Below the pieces are notes generated by a model. It searched no databases and was not told the origin of the DNA. It saw only the letters and a list, made by a program, of their open reading frames with translations. Positions 44,665-52,467 of a DNA stretch of 64,000 bases are shown one piece after another. The translations under genes were made by a program, and so were the position numbers. Within the stretch, counting starts at the first letter, position 1. Each line of letters starts with the position of its first letter. The DNA is from Rhodovulum sulfidophilum DSM 1374 (GTDB taxonomy: Bacteria > Pseudomonadota > Alphaproteobacteria > Rhodobacterales > Rhodobacteraceae), in assembly GCF_001633165.1 (NCBI RefSeq), contig NZ_CP015418.1:1984001-2048000 (forward strand), read 5' to 3'.

Positions 44665-45590
44665 CCTTGGGCGCGCTCGTAACCGCGGGTGAGTTCCCGG
44701 CCAGGTCCCGCCTGGTCGAAGGTCTTCCGTTCGATTTCGGCGGTGCGGGTATCGTGGTCGAGGGTGACATCGGCCATCTCCTCGCGCAGCATGGCCGGGG
44801 ATCCGGGCGTTTCCGTGGCGTCTCGCAGCCCGTGCGGAATGTCCGGTACATTCGCTGTCTCGTAGATGTCGTCTCTTCCCTCCGGGTCAAGCGCAAGTCG
44901 CGCCGCAATGTCCTTAAGGCCTGCGGCAAGACGCCCGACCGGCGCCAGACGGGGGGCGATGTCCGGCCCGGCGATCCGGCATCCGGTCCGGGCCGGGCCG
45001 GGGGCGTGTTCTCGCCGCATTGCCGGACGCCGGTGGGGCAGGGGAGGCCGACCGGACCGTCATTCCCGGCGCCAAACGGCCCTTGCCGAAGCGCCTGTCG
45101 CTGTTGGCGCAAGGCGCGGCGAAGACGGTCAGATCGGCGGCAGGGGCGATCGGGCCCGCCAGATGCTGCCGCCTCGGTGCAAAGATGGCATGGGGCGCGC
45201 CTGGCTCGAAGACCGCATGGCGGCCGTCCTTCCGCCGCGGCGGGTGGACAGGTGCTGCGCTGCCGACCCGGTGCTTTCTGCGCGGTCTCGCCCTTCGGCT
45301 TCCCGACCGGGAGGCCCGCGGCGCGGAGAGGGGGCCGCATCCTGTCATCGCCACAGACCGGGCGCCGGGACGTGGCGGCATATCCGTCGGGCGAGGTCAT
45401 TTCCGGATCGGTGCCCGGCAGATGGGGGCGGCACTGGGGATCGGCACGGACGGTATCGACGACAGGCCGGGCTGTGATGTGCCTGCCCATCAGCTGTCCC
45501 CGCATGTTCATCAGACAGAAAGCGAGCCTGTCGATCCTGTCTCCGGTCACTGCCACCGTCAACTCATCGAAACGCATCGGGCCGGGCATC
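44665..45590 (-). pseudogene. Glutamine-synthetase-like gene (PuuA type), decayed
   Basis: Parts of a type III/PuuA-like glutamine synthetase are readable in three frames. The N-terminal part (about 45577-45270) has FDELTVAVTGDRIDR, MNMRGQLMGRH and TDPEMTSPDGYAATS. A middle part (about 45255-45010) has KDGRHAVFEPGAPHAIF, HLAGPIAPAADLTVFAAP and NSDRRFGKGRLAPG. The C-terminal part (about 44985-44670) has CRIAGPDIAPRLAP, LRDATETPGSPAMLREEM and RTAEIERKTFD...ELTRGYERA. About 930 bases remain of the roughly 1350 expected, so there is an internal deletion as well as frameshifts. Such enzymes gamma-glutamylate amines. It cannot be functional. Confidence 0.75.
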
Positions 45591-45733
45591 GGACGGATTT
45601 CCTCTGTGGGGGGCTGCCCACGTGGTCGCTGGCGGGCGGCTCGACCGCCCGTTTCCTGTTTTCGGCCTGGATGAAGATCAGAATGCGCCGGAGTTCAAGC
45701 GCCTCTTGGTGGCAGGGGGCCAGGCGCGGCGGC

Positions 45734-46390
45734 TCACCGCAGGGCTGCCAGCGCGAATTGCAACTTATCCGTGATTTCAAGAGCATGAGTGCCGTCAGGG
45801 GTGAGGGGCGGGGCCAGCAGAACCTGATCGCCCTGCCGCCCGTCAATGGTGCCGCCCATCGGATGGCAGAGCAGCCCGGCCTCGAAAGCGGTGGCCTCGA
45901 TCCGGGCATGGGCCCTGCGCTCGGGCGGAAAGTGGGGCGGCTGGCGCGGTCTTTGGCCTGCTCGATGCCGCGAAACAGGTTCTGGCCGCGGATGTCGCCG
46001 ACATGGGGGCTCGCCAAGGGCCGCGCGCAGGGCCGCCTCGAGCCCTTCGCCCATGATCTGCGCCCGCGCGAGCGGCCCGTCCCAGGCCAGCTGGGTGTGT
46101 CCGTGCGGGAAGGTGCCACTGCCCGCTTCGATGGCGTCATGGAGGCGGTACACAGCATCGCCCCCACCGGCTGAGAACCCGCGCCCAGCCCCTTGGCGAT
46201 GTCGGCGATGTCGGGGGTGATGCCTTCCTGATTGCAGGCGAAAAGCGTGCCGGTCCGGCACATGCCGCATATCCCCTTGTCGAGGATCGGAAGCCCCCCG
46301 TGGCGGTCGCAGATCTCGCGGATACGGCGGAAATAGCCCGGCACCGCGGGGACCATGCCTGGCGTCACGCCCGGCACCGGCTCGACTGCC
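45734..46390 (-). pseudogene. Class III aminotransferase, C-terminal part (decayed)
   Basis: The fragment reads, across at least three frame changes, VEPVPGVTPGMVPAVPGYFR, IREICDRHGGLPILDKGICG, IAKGLGAGSQPVGAM (the Lys of the cofactor site), HDAIEAGSGTFPHGHT, HVGDIRGQNLFRGIEQAKDR, ARIEATAFEAGLLCHPMGGT and LEITDKLQFALAAL. The usual ILDEVMCGMGRTG appears as ILDKGICGMCRTG, so point decay accompanies the frameshifts. The N-terminal part of the same gene lies at 49948-50215 on the same strand, beyond the transposon, and the segment in between (about 110 codons) is missing. Confidence 0.75.
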
Positions 46391-46397
46391 AATGCGC

Positions 46398-46527
46398 CAT
46401 AAGTTTGCACACCCAAATGATTCGTGTTCGATGCGCTTGGTAAATTCATCATAGATTTCAGAGTTTTGAGAATCACATCATAGCGCTCCAAGGCATAAGC
46501 ATGCACAGTTGACACATAAGCATGCAC
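46398..46527. repeat. Three 13-base repeats at the left transposon end
   Basis: CATAAGCATGCAC occurs at 46494-46506 and 46515-46527, and a variant CATAAGTTTGCAC (11 of 13) at 46398-46410. All are in the same orientation. Tn7-like transposases bind such repeated sites near element ends, so these are probable transposase binding sites. Confidence 0.65.
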
Positions 46528-46537
46528 GGCTGCGGCC

Positions 46538-46564
46538 AAAAAAAGGGCCCGCAATGCGAGCCCT
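46538..46564 (-). terminator. Terminator downstream of the TniB-like gene
   Basis: On the minus strand AGGGCTCGC pairs with GCGGGCCCT around ATT with one mismatch, followed by seven T (A-run 46538-46544 on the plus strand). It lies 30 bases after the ATPase stop codon. Confidence 0.75.
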
Positions 46565-46593
46565 GAAACGTCCATATCGATATTGTCCAGCCG

Positions 46594-47568
46594 CTATTCG
46601 TCCAGCATCATCTCCATGAGTTTGTCGCCGTCGATCATGTCGCGATAGTCGGGCGCGGTGAAGGGGCACAAGCCCTGAGGCAGGCGAGAGTTGTGGGCAT
46701 AGGCCTTGGAGAAAGTGTCGATCGTGGCGGTCTTCCGGCCATGAAGTCTGCACAAGCCGAAGGCGCGGATCAGCAACTCGATGACAAGGCCCCATCGTGA
46801 TGCGCAGGCAAAATCCAGGCGCTGCAGAAAATCGACATCAACGAGGTCGTCGACATCGATATCGACGCGTTCGGCATAGGTATAGACAAGCTTGTTCAGC
46901 TCGATCATGTCCGGATCCCGGGTCGGATCAGCGAACCTGCCCAGGTGGATCTCATCGAAATGAATGTGGGAGAGGAGATGGGCTATCTGCTCTTCAGAGT
47001 TCACATGGCTGGCCAGAACCGGGACGCCTGACAGGATGAGCATCAAAGGCCATTCCGGTTCCTTCATCAGCGCCTTGAAACGGTCGAGGAGCTTCTCGTT
47101 GGACGTTTTTCCGGAGGTGAAGGCGTGCTGGCATTCGTCGTAGTAGAGGCCAATGACGCCCTGTTCGCGGCACTGGTGGCGAACCATGTTCCAGAGTTCC
47201 CCTTGGGTGCGCCGGGGGTTCGCGGGGTAACCGAGTGCCTCAAGAGTCTTGTGACCCAGATCCTTCCAGCTGATCGACCCATCCAGCTTGCAGTAGATAA
47301 TCTTGCCAACCTTCCCGTTGGGCATTTTCGTCATGCTGGCGTTGAATTCCTCTATGAGCCTGACTGTCTCGGAAGTCTTGCCGACCCGGGATTCTCCGGT
47401 GACCAGCATGCCGCGTACTTCGAAATGCCCGCCGATGGAGGCCTTGACGTAGTAGTCGTGCAGGCAGTTTTCGAAAGCTTCGCGGAGCTTTGCCGCGCGC
47501 GGGAAGGTATAGTGGCCACGCTGCAGAGCAAGTGATGCGTTGACGCGGTTCTGGTCGATGAAACCCAT
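46594..47568 (-). CDS. TniB/TnsC-like AAA+ transposition ATPase
   Basis: This 324-residue AAA+ protein of the TniB/TnsC family selects targets and activates the transposase. Walker A is GESRVGKT (residues 58-65) and Walker B is GLYYDECQH (Asp144-Glu145); a sensor-like segment LMLILSGVPVLASHV follows. The gene is full length with no frameshift. Codon use and base composition are less GC-biased than in neighbours, in line with transfer. It follows the transposase gene by 41 bases on the same strand. Confidence 0.85.
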   Translation of the reverse strand: MGFIDQNRVNASLALQRGHYTFPRAAKLREAFENCLHDYYVKASIGGHFEVRGMLVTGESRVGKTSETVRLIEEFNASMTKMPNGKVGKIIYCKLDGSISWKDLGHKTLEALGYPANPRRTQGELWNMVRHQCREQGVIGLYYDECQHAFTSGKTSNEKLLDRFKALMKEPEWPLMLILSGVPVLASHVNSEEQIAHLLSHIHFDEIHLGRFADPTRDPDMIELNKLVYTYAERVDIDVDDLVDVDFLQRLDFACASRWGLVIELLIRAFGLCRLHGRKTATIDTFSKAYAHNSRLPQGLCPFTAPDYRDMIDGDKLMEMMLDE

Positions 47569-47609
47569 GCGTATCCTTGAATTGCTGGACGTCGTTGAGA
47601 TGGCGGTAG

Positions 47610-49883
47610 TTACGAGAGCTCGCCCTTCTGGGCGGGGCGGCCGAGCCGGACAGGGGGCTCCGACGACGGCTTCTCCGCCTTGGGCTTCGATGTCCTGGCT
47701 GGTAGTGCTGGCGTAGAGGTCGTCTCCACAGGCGCGTGATCGATGAGGCTTGCTCCGCCGAGTGGCAGGATCCCCGGGCCCGAGATCGCGGTGGCCAGAG
47801 TACCTGGGGCGACCGTGTCGACCGGCACGTGCGTGGTGACCAGCCGAGATGAGGCAAACAGGCTCTTGGCCATCTTGCGGGCTTCACCCACATTGACATA
47901 GCTCCTGGGCAGCCGTCGCTCGACGCCGATTTTCTTGAGCTGTTCATGTCTCTCGAGGCGAACCTTTGCGATCCGATCTTCATAGAGCGTTGTCAACTCG
48001 GGGTTTTCGCGCCGGTACTGCGTCATCAACTCCAAGAATTCGGACACGGTCAGATCTGCGAAGACGGTCGTCTGGAGTGCCAGCCTGTATGGGTCGGGAT
48101 CTCGCGGAAGCACTGCGGTCGCAAAGCTCAGATCGTCCGGGTCGATATAAACGGTGACCTTGCCCTGGTGGTGTTCGCGGGCAGTCTGGAACTCGTCTGA
48201 CGAATAGAAGAGGCCTTCAAGCACACGCACACCCTCATCGTTGGGTTGCACCTTGAATGGCCAGCCCAGATGAATGCGACGGAGATCTTCATCCAAAAGA
48301 CGAAATGTCTCCCTGGTCTCATTCAGTTCTTGATAGACCTCTGCTGGGCGGCGCCCGCTCATACCGACGCCCATGTGTTTCAGGGACGGGTACTCGTCGA
48401 TGAAAAACTTGGTCAGGATTTCATAGAGGAGATCGATATCCAGGACGCCTGATTTCTTGGCGTCATATCCAGGCAGCTCTCCTGCTTTGCGACCCGTGTA
48501 GCCGTGAAGCAGTTTGAACAAGACGGATTCGGTGGTGCCGAACATCCGCTCGACATAGGGCTTGTCGGCGGAGGCGTGGGTCCGCACATCGGTATTCGCC
48601 GATGCGATCCCCATGAGCGCGGACTTGACCTCGGCGTTCCGCAGACCGGTACCGTTGTCGTTGCGCACCATGCCGAGCCCCATGGCCGGCATAGCCTCGC
48701 CCTCGCAACCGTAGATGCGCCTTTCGCGGGTCTTGTCGCGCGTTGCCATCCGCAGCAGCTGCATCGTCGCTTCGGCTTTCGGCTGGTCACTGACAACCCA
48801 GGCCAACGGCATACGTGTTGCGACATCGATCATCACAAGGATGCTGAGGCGGCTGCGGATCTCCTCATCCGCCCATTCCATGGCCTTCTTCATACCTTCA
48901 GACAGCGTATGCCAATAGCCTTTGGCCTTGGCCGAGGTAATCAGGGACGCCCGACACTCGTCCATCTCACAGAATTCGCCGATCATGAGCGCGCGCACGT
49001 CCGAGTGCCCGCGGCCCCGCTTGTTGCGCGCATAGCGCTCACCCTTGTTCGCGACCATATATTCGGTCGGGGTGAGCAGCTCCTTGCGGTGACGAAGAAC
49101 GGATTGATGGGATGGGACCGGGAGCGCGGGGAGATCGTTGAGCGCCCGCTGCCGGTTTTCCCTGTTGATCAGCGCTGCAAGGTAGCCATGCACGTTCGCC
49201 ACCGACGGTCCCTTGAGATCCAGGCCGATCTCCTCCCACGCCTCTGTCATGAGTTCTTTCAGACGCAAGGGCAGACGCGGTGTCTCGTTGCCTTTCAGGT
49301 GATCGAGTGTTGCCAGCCCGGCGATGACATCATCACCGTCCTGAAGGCGCTGATAAATCTCGTAGTATTTCTTCAGCGTCCGCCCTTTGTAGATAAACCA
49401 GCTCTTCTGCCGGCCGCCCTTCAAGGTGGCTGCTCCAAGATGCACACGCTCGCCGAAAAAGGCTTCGACGATTGGACGCAGGAACTTCCTGTTCGCCGGG
49501 TGGTTCAATGTGCCGATGGAGATCCGAAAGTCCTTGTCGCTTTCGACGATGGTCCGGTGCCGATGCAGCTCGTCGATCGCCCTGCATAACGCGTAGTGGA
49601 AGCGGCCATAAGCCTGTTGCTCATCTGAGAGTTGGGCCGAAACGCTCAGACCACCCAGCCTGAGCTTGGCACTTCCCTCCGGCAACAGCTGCGAAGGGGC
49701 GAAAGTCACGGCGCCGGATTTCATCATTTCGACGAAGGACGAGAACCCAAGGATACTCATCTGGCCGCCCGCCACGTCCGCCAGCTCATATCCTTGCGAA
49801 CCGACCTTGCGGAGCAGGAGGTCGCGCCCCTGGACCACGATTTCGGTTCCGGCTTCGAAGTTGTAGCGAGGCGCGATTGTCAT
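47610..49883 (-). CDS. TniA/TnsB-like DDE transposase
   Basis: This 757-residue transposase has an N-terminal DNA-binding part (to about residue 290), an integrase-type catalytic core and a Mu-type C-terminal domain. The likely DDE residues are Asp308 (FCEMDECRA), Asp409 (MVRNDNGTGLRN) and Glu445 (KPYVERMFGT), with 35 residues between the last two. The C-terminal tail is rich in Pro, Lys and Ser, as in proteins that contact a TniB/TnsC partner. ATG49883 has GAGG just upstream; 51 in-frame upstream codons come from the host pseudogene. It appears intact. Confidence 0.85.
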   Translation of the reverse strand: MTIAPRYNFEAGTEIVVQGRDLLLRKVGSQGYELADVAGGQMSILGFSSFVEMMKSGAVTFAPSQLLPEGSAKLRLGGLSVSAQLSDEQQAYGRFHYALCRAIDELHRHRTIVESDKDFRISIGTLNHPANRKFLRPIVEAFFGERVHLGAATLKGGRQKSWFIYKGRTLKKYYEIYQRLQDGDDVIAGLATLDHLKGNETPRLPLRLKELMTEAWEEIGLDLKGPSVANVHGYLAALINRENRQRALNDLPALPVPSHQSVLRHRKELLTPTEYMVANKGERYARNKRGRGHSDVRALMIGEFCEMDECRASLITSAKAKGYWHTLSEGMKKAMEWADEEIRSRLSILVMIDVATRMPLAWVVSDQPKAEATMQLLRMATRDKTRERRIYGCEGEAMPAMGLGMVRNDNGTGLRNAEVKSALMGIASANTDVRTHASADKPYVERMFGTTESVLFKLLHGYTGRKAGELPGYDAKKSGVLDIDLLYEILTKFFIDEYPSLKHMGVGMSGRRPAEVYQELNETRETFRLLDEDLRRIHLGWPFKVQPNDEGVRVLEGLFYSSDEFQTAREHHQGKVTVYIDPDDLSFATAVLPRDPDPYRLALQTTVFADLTVSEFLELMTQYRRENPELTTLYEDRIAKVRLERHEQLKKIGVERRLPRSYVNVGEARKMAKSLFASSRLVTTHVPVDTVAPGTLATAISGPGILPLGGASLIDHAPVETTSTPALPARTSKPKAEKPSSEPPVRLGRPAQKGELS

Positions 49884-49947
49884 GATGCAACCTCGACGCG
49901 CGACCATTCCGCGATCACATGATCGAGGTTCGCACGCAGACCGAACA

Positions 49948-50215
49948 GACCCGCGCGATGCCCTCGGGCGCATGGGCGACCGGCAGATCGGCCAGCGGCC
50001 CGGCCGGTTCGGAGGGAAAGAAACCGGTATGGGCAAAGGCGACCGGGTCGAGCTGGGCCCTGATCGCCTCGGTCACCGCCCTTTCGGAATGGCCGAGGCG
50101 AGAGACCGCGGCACCGCCCGGGGCGTCGAGTTAGCGCTTGGCGTGTTGTCGAAAGGATGGACGCCCTCGCCCCGGTCGATCGCGAGAAGCGCCGCGGCGA
50201 GGTGCGGGGAAAGAC
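49948..50215 (-). pseudogene. Class III aminotransferase, N-terminal part (decayed)
   Basis: Minus-strand translation gives SPHLAAALLAIDRGEGVHPF in one frame and, after a frame change, LDAPGGAAVSRLGHSERAVT and then FAHTGFFPSEPAGPLADLPV, ending near HAPEGIARV. These are the N-terminal blocks of a class III aminotransferase (usual form LDASGGAAVSCLGHS and FAHTGFFTSEPAE). A stop codon lies just before LDAP. The similarity ends at the edge of the transposon, and the rest of the gene continues at 46390 downward. Confidence 0.7.
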
Positions 50216-50278
50216 ATGGGGGGGAGGCCCTGGCGGATCAGTCGCGAGGGACGACGCATTGGGCCGGACTGCAACAGA

Positions 50279-50328
50279 CGTTTCAGGAATTGACAATCTT
50301 TAAGACGACTGAAACGCTGATGTTTCAT
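50279..50328. promoter_or_regulatory. RpiR operator candidate
   Basis: CGTTTCAG (50279-50286) and CTGAAACG (50309-50316) are perfect inverted repeats, and a third half-site, TGTTTCAT, follows at 50321-50328. A -35-like TTGACA lies between them at 50290-50295. The block is about 100 bases before the rpiR-type gene, so autoregulation is likely. Confidence 0.5.
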
Positions 50329-50428
50329 CGAATCCGGGAGCGTCCGCTGCCGGGCCCGGACCGGAATTCGGATCATAATTCGGATCGGGGCCGGAGCAGG
50401 GGACGAGACGCCAGGGTCAAGGGGGGCA

Positions 50429-51301
50429 ATGTCGGACCAGCCGTCGATCGAGGACAGGATCGCGTCGGGCTATGACGGGCTCAGCGCCAGGCTGCGGGAT
50501 GCGGCCGACTATGTCGCGGCGCATCCGGTCGATGTGGCCACCCGCTCGTTGCGCTCGATCTCGGCCACTTCCGGGCTTTCGCCCGCGACATTTTCGCGGC
50601 TGGCCCGGGCCTTGGGCTTTGCCAGCTACGAAGAGATGCGGGAACTGTCGCGAAACGCGGTCGGCCGGCGCTATGTCAGCCTGTCGGAAAAGGTCCGCCG
50701 GTTGCAGGCCGAGGCCGAGCAGGCCGAACAGCCGCCCTTCCTGCTGCGCCATTCCGGGGCCTGCATGGCCAATCTCGAGGCCGCGACCAGGCTGGTCGAT
50801 CCGGAGCGGCTGGAGGCGGCGGTCGAGCGGCTGCACCGGGCGCGGCATGTGGCGCTCTTTGGCGCGCTGGGCTCGACCGGTATCGTCGAATACATGGCCT
50901 ATCTGGGAAATTACTTCGCCTCCAACTGGTCGATCGCGGCGCGGATGGGGGCCTCGCTGGCCTCGTCTCTGGCCGATCTCGGCCCCGAGGATGCGCTCGT
51001 GATCCTGACCAAGCTGCCGCATGCCCGCCGCGCCGTCCTGGCCGCCGAGATGGGCCGCGAGCGCGGCGCCTTCGTCATGGTCGTGACCGATACCCATGCC
51101 TGCCCGGCGCTGAAATCGGCCGATGCGGGCTTCATCCTGCCCTCCGACAGTCCGCAGTTCTTCTCGTCCTATGCCGCCAGCCTCGTCTTTCTCGAAACCG
51201 TCATCGGCATGCTTGCCACCCGTTCGGGATCCGTGGCCAAGGCCCGGATAGAGAAGATCGAATCCCGCAATCACCGGCTCGGGGAGTTCTGGGCCGGCTG
51301 A
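50429..51301 (+). CDS. MurR/RpiR-family transcriptional regulator
   Basis: This 290-residue regulator has an N-terminal RpiR helix-turn-helix domain (residues about 8-85, with TRSLRSISATSGLSPATFSR and LARALGFASYEEMRELSR) and a C-terminal SIS sugar-phosphate-isomerase-fold domain (VALFGALGSTGIVEYMAY, ALVILTKLP, FVMVVTDTHACPALKSADAG). It lies 66 bases before a TAXI-TRAP transporter and is divergent from the ALDH/GS/aminotransferase remnants, so it probably controlled both sides. GTTTCA repeats upstream may be its operator. Confidence 0.85.
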   Translation: MSDQPSIEDRIASGYDGLSARLRDAADYVAAHPVDVATRSLRSISATSGLSPATFSRLARALGFASYEEMRELSRNAVGRRYVSLSEKVRRLQAEAEQAEQPPFLLRHSGACMANLEAATRLVDPERLEAAVERLHRARHVALFGALGSTGIVEYMAYLGNYFASNWSIAARMGASLASSLADLGPEDALVILTKLPHARRAVLAAEMGRERGAFVMVVTDTHACPALKSADAGFILPSDSPQFFSSYAASLVFLETVIGMLATRSGSVAKARIEKIESRNHRLGEFWAG

Positions 51302-51367
51302 GCCCGCGCCCGTTTCCCCCGTGCCATCCGACCCCGAAACGACCCAAGACCAACCGAGGAGTGTCCA

Positions 51368-52339
51368 ATGAGCTTTCCCTTGAAACCCCTTGCCGCCGCT
51401 GCGGCGCTGACGGCCTTCGCGGCGCCCGCCGCCCAGGCCGAGGAGTTCATCACCATCGGCACCGGCGGCGTGACCGGCGTCTATTACCCGACCGGGGGCG
51501 CGATCTGCCGTCTGGTCAACAAGGGCCGCAAGGATCACGGCATCCGCTGCTCGGTCGAATCCACCGGCGGCTCGGTCTACAACCTCAAGACCATCCGCGC
51601 GGGCGAACTGGAATTCGGCGTCGTCCAGTCGGACTTTCAGTATCACGCCTATCATGGCAGCTCGCCCAGCTTCGAGGGCGACGGCCCGTTCGAGGGGCTG
51701 CGCGCGGTCTTCTCGCTGCATCCCGAGCCCTTCACCGTCGTCGCCCGCGCCGATTCCGGCATCCGCGAGCTTGACGATCTCAAGGGCAAGCGGGTGAATA
51801 TCGGCAATCCCGGCTCGGGCCAGCGCGGCAACATGGAAGTGGTGATGGCCGCCAAGGGCTGGACCATGGACGATTTCGCCCTCGCCTCCGAGCTCAAGCC
51901 CGCCGAACAGTCGGCCGCGCTCTGCGACAACCAGATCGACGCGATGATCTATACCGTGGGCCATCCCTCGGGCGCGATCCAGGAGGCGACCACCGCCTGC
52001 GATTCCGTCCTGGTCAACATCAGGGGCCCCGAGATCGACAAGCTGGTCGAGGACAATTCCTATTACCGCAAGGCGATCATCCCGGGCGGCATGTATCGCG
52101 GCAATGACGAGGATACCGAGACCTTCGGCGTCGGCGCCACGCTTGTCACCTCGGACGCGGTCTCGGAAGAGGCGGTCTATCAGCTGGTGAAGGCGGTCTT
52201 CGACAATTTCGACGACTTCAAGGCGCTTCACCCGGCCTTCGCCAATCTCAAGGCCGAAGAAATGATCAAGGACGGCCTGTCGGTGCCGCTGCATGACGGT
52301 GCGGCGCGCTATTATCGCGAAAAGGGCTGGATCGACTGA
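51368..52339 (+). CDS. TAXI-family TRAP transporter substrate-binding protein
   Basis: This 323-residue periplasmic protein has a signal peptide (about residues 1-22) followed by [20 protein letters not shown], the TAXI signature. [40 protein letters not shown] and [14 protein letters not shown] are further family blocks. TAXI proteins bind small carboxylates or amino acids such as glutamate; the ligand here is unknown. A hairpin separates it from the permease gene, consistent with higher expression of the binding protein. Confidence 0.9.
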   Translation: MSFPLKPLAAAAALTAFAAPAAQAEEFITIGTGGVTGVYYPTGGAICRLVNKGRKDHGIRCSVESTGGSVYNLKTIRAGELEFGVVQSDFQYHAYHGSSPSFEGDGPFEGLRAVFSLHPEPFTVVARADSGIRELDDLKGKRVNIGNPGSGQRGNMEVVMAAKGWTMDDFALASELKPAEQSAALCDNQIDAMIYTVGHPSGAIQEATTACDSVLVNIRGPEIDKLVEDNSYYRKAIIPGGMYRGNDEDTETFGVGATLVTSDAVSEEAVYQLVKAVFDNFDDFKALHPAFANLKAEEMIKDGLSVPLHDGAARYYREKGWID

Positions 52340-52369
52340 GGCCAACCCGCATTATGGCGAAATAAGGAC

Positions 52370-52388
52370 GGGCGCCGCTGCGGCGCCC
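52370..52388 (+). terminator. Attenuator-like hairpin between binding protein and permease
   Basis: GGGCGCCG (52370-52377) pairs perfectly with CGGCGCCC (52381-52388) around CTG. It lies 30 bases after the binding-protein stop. It probably protects or partly terminates the upstream transcript, lowering permease expression. Confidence 0.5.
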
Positions 52389-52467
52389 CTCCGTTCCAGG
52401 GACGCGGCGACAGCGTCCGGATAATGACGGCCGCGGCCTTTTCGCGGTCCAGCCGGGAGACAGAGCG

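Larger units (their letters stand above)
46388..49947. mobile_element. TniA/TniB-type (Tn7-like) transposon remnant
   Basis: The element holds a DDE transposase gene and an AAA+ ATPase gene, both on the minus strand, a terminator after the ATPase gene and three 13-base repeats at the left end. It separates two parts of an aminotransferase pseudogene, so boundaries are set roughly where that homology stops. No TnsA, TniQ, resolvase, cargo or Cas gene is present. No matching terminal inverted repeats or target duplication could be shown, and only about 65 bases lie between the transposase start and host sequence on the right, so that end is probably truncated. Confidence 0.65.

Noticed and set aside
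46425..49947. TGTTCG at 46425 and its complement ending at 49947 as terminal inverted repeats of the transposon
   Set aside because: Only six bases match, flanking bases show no target duplication, and a transposase-site-like repeat lies outside 46425.
46388..49947. A CRISPR-associated transposon
   Set aside because: No Cas gene, no TniQ and no repeat-spacer array occur in or near the element.
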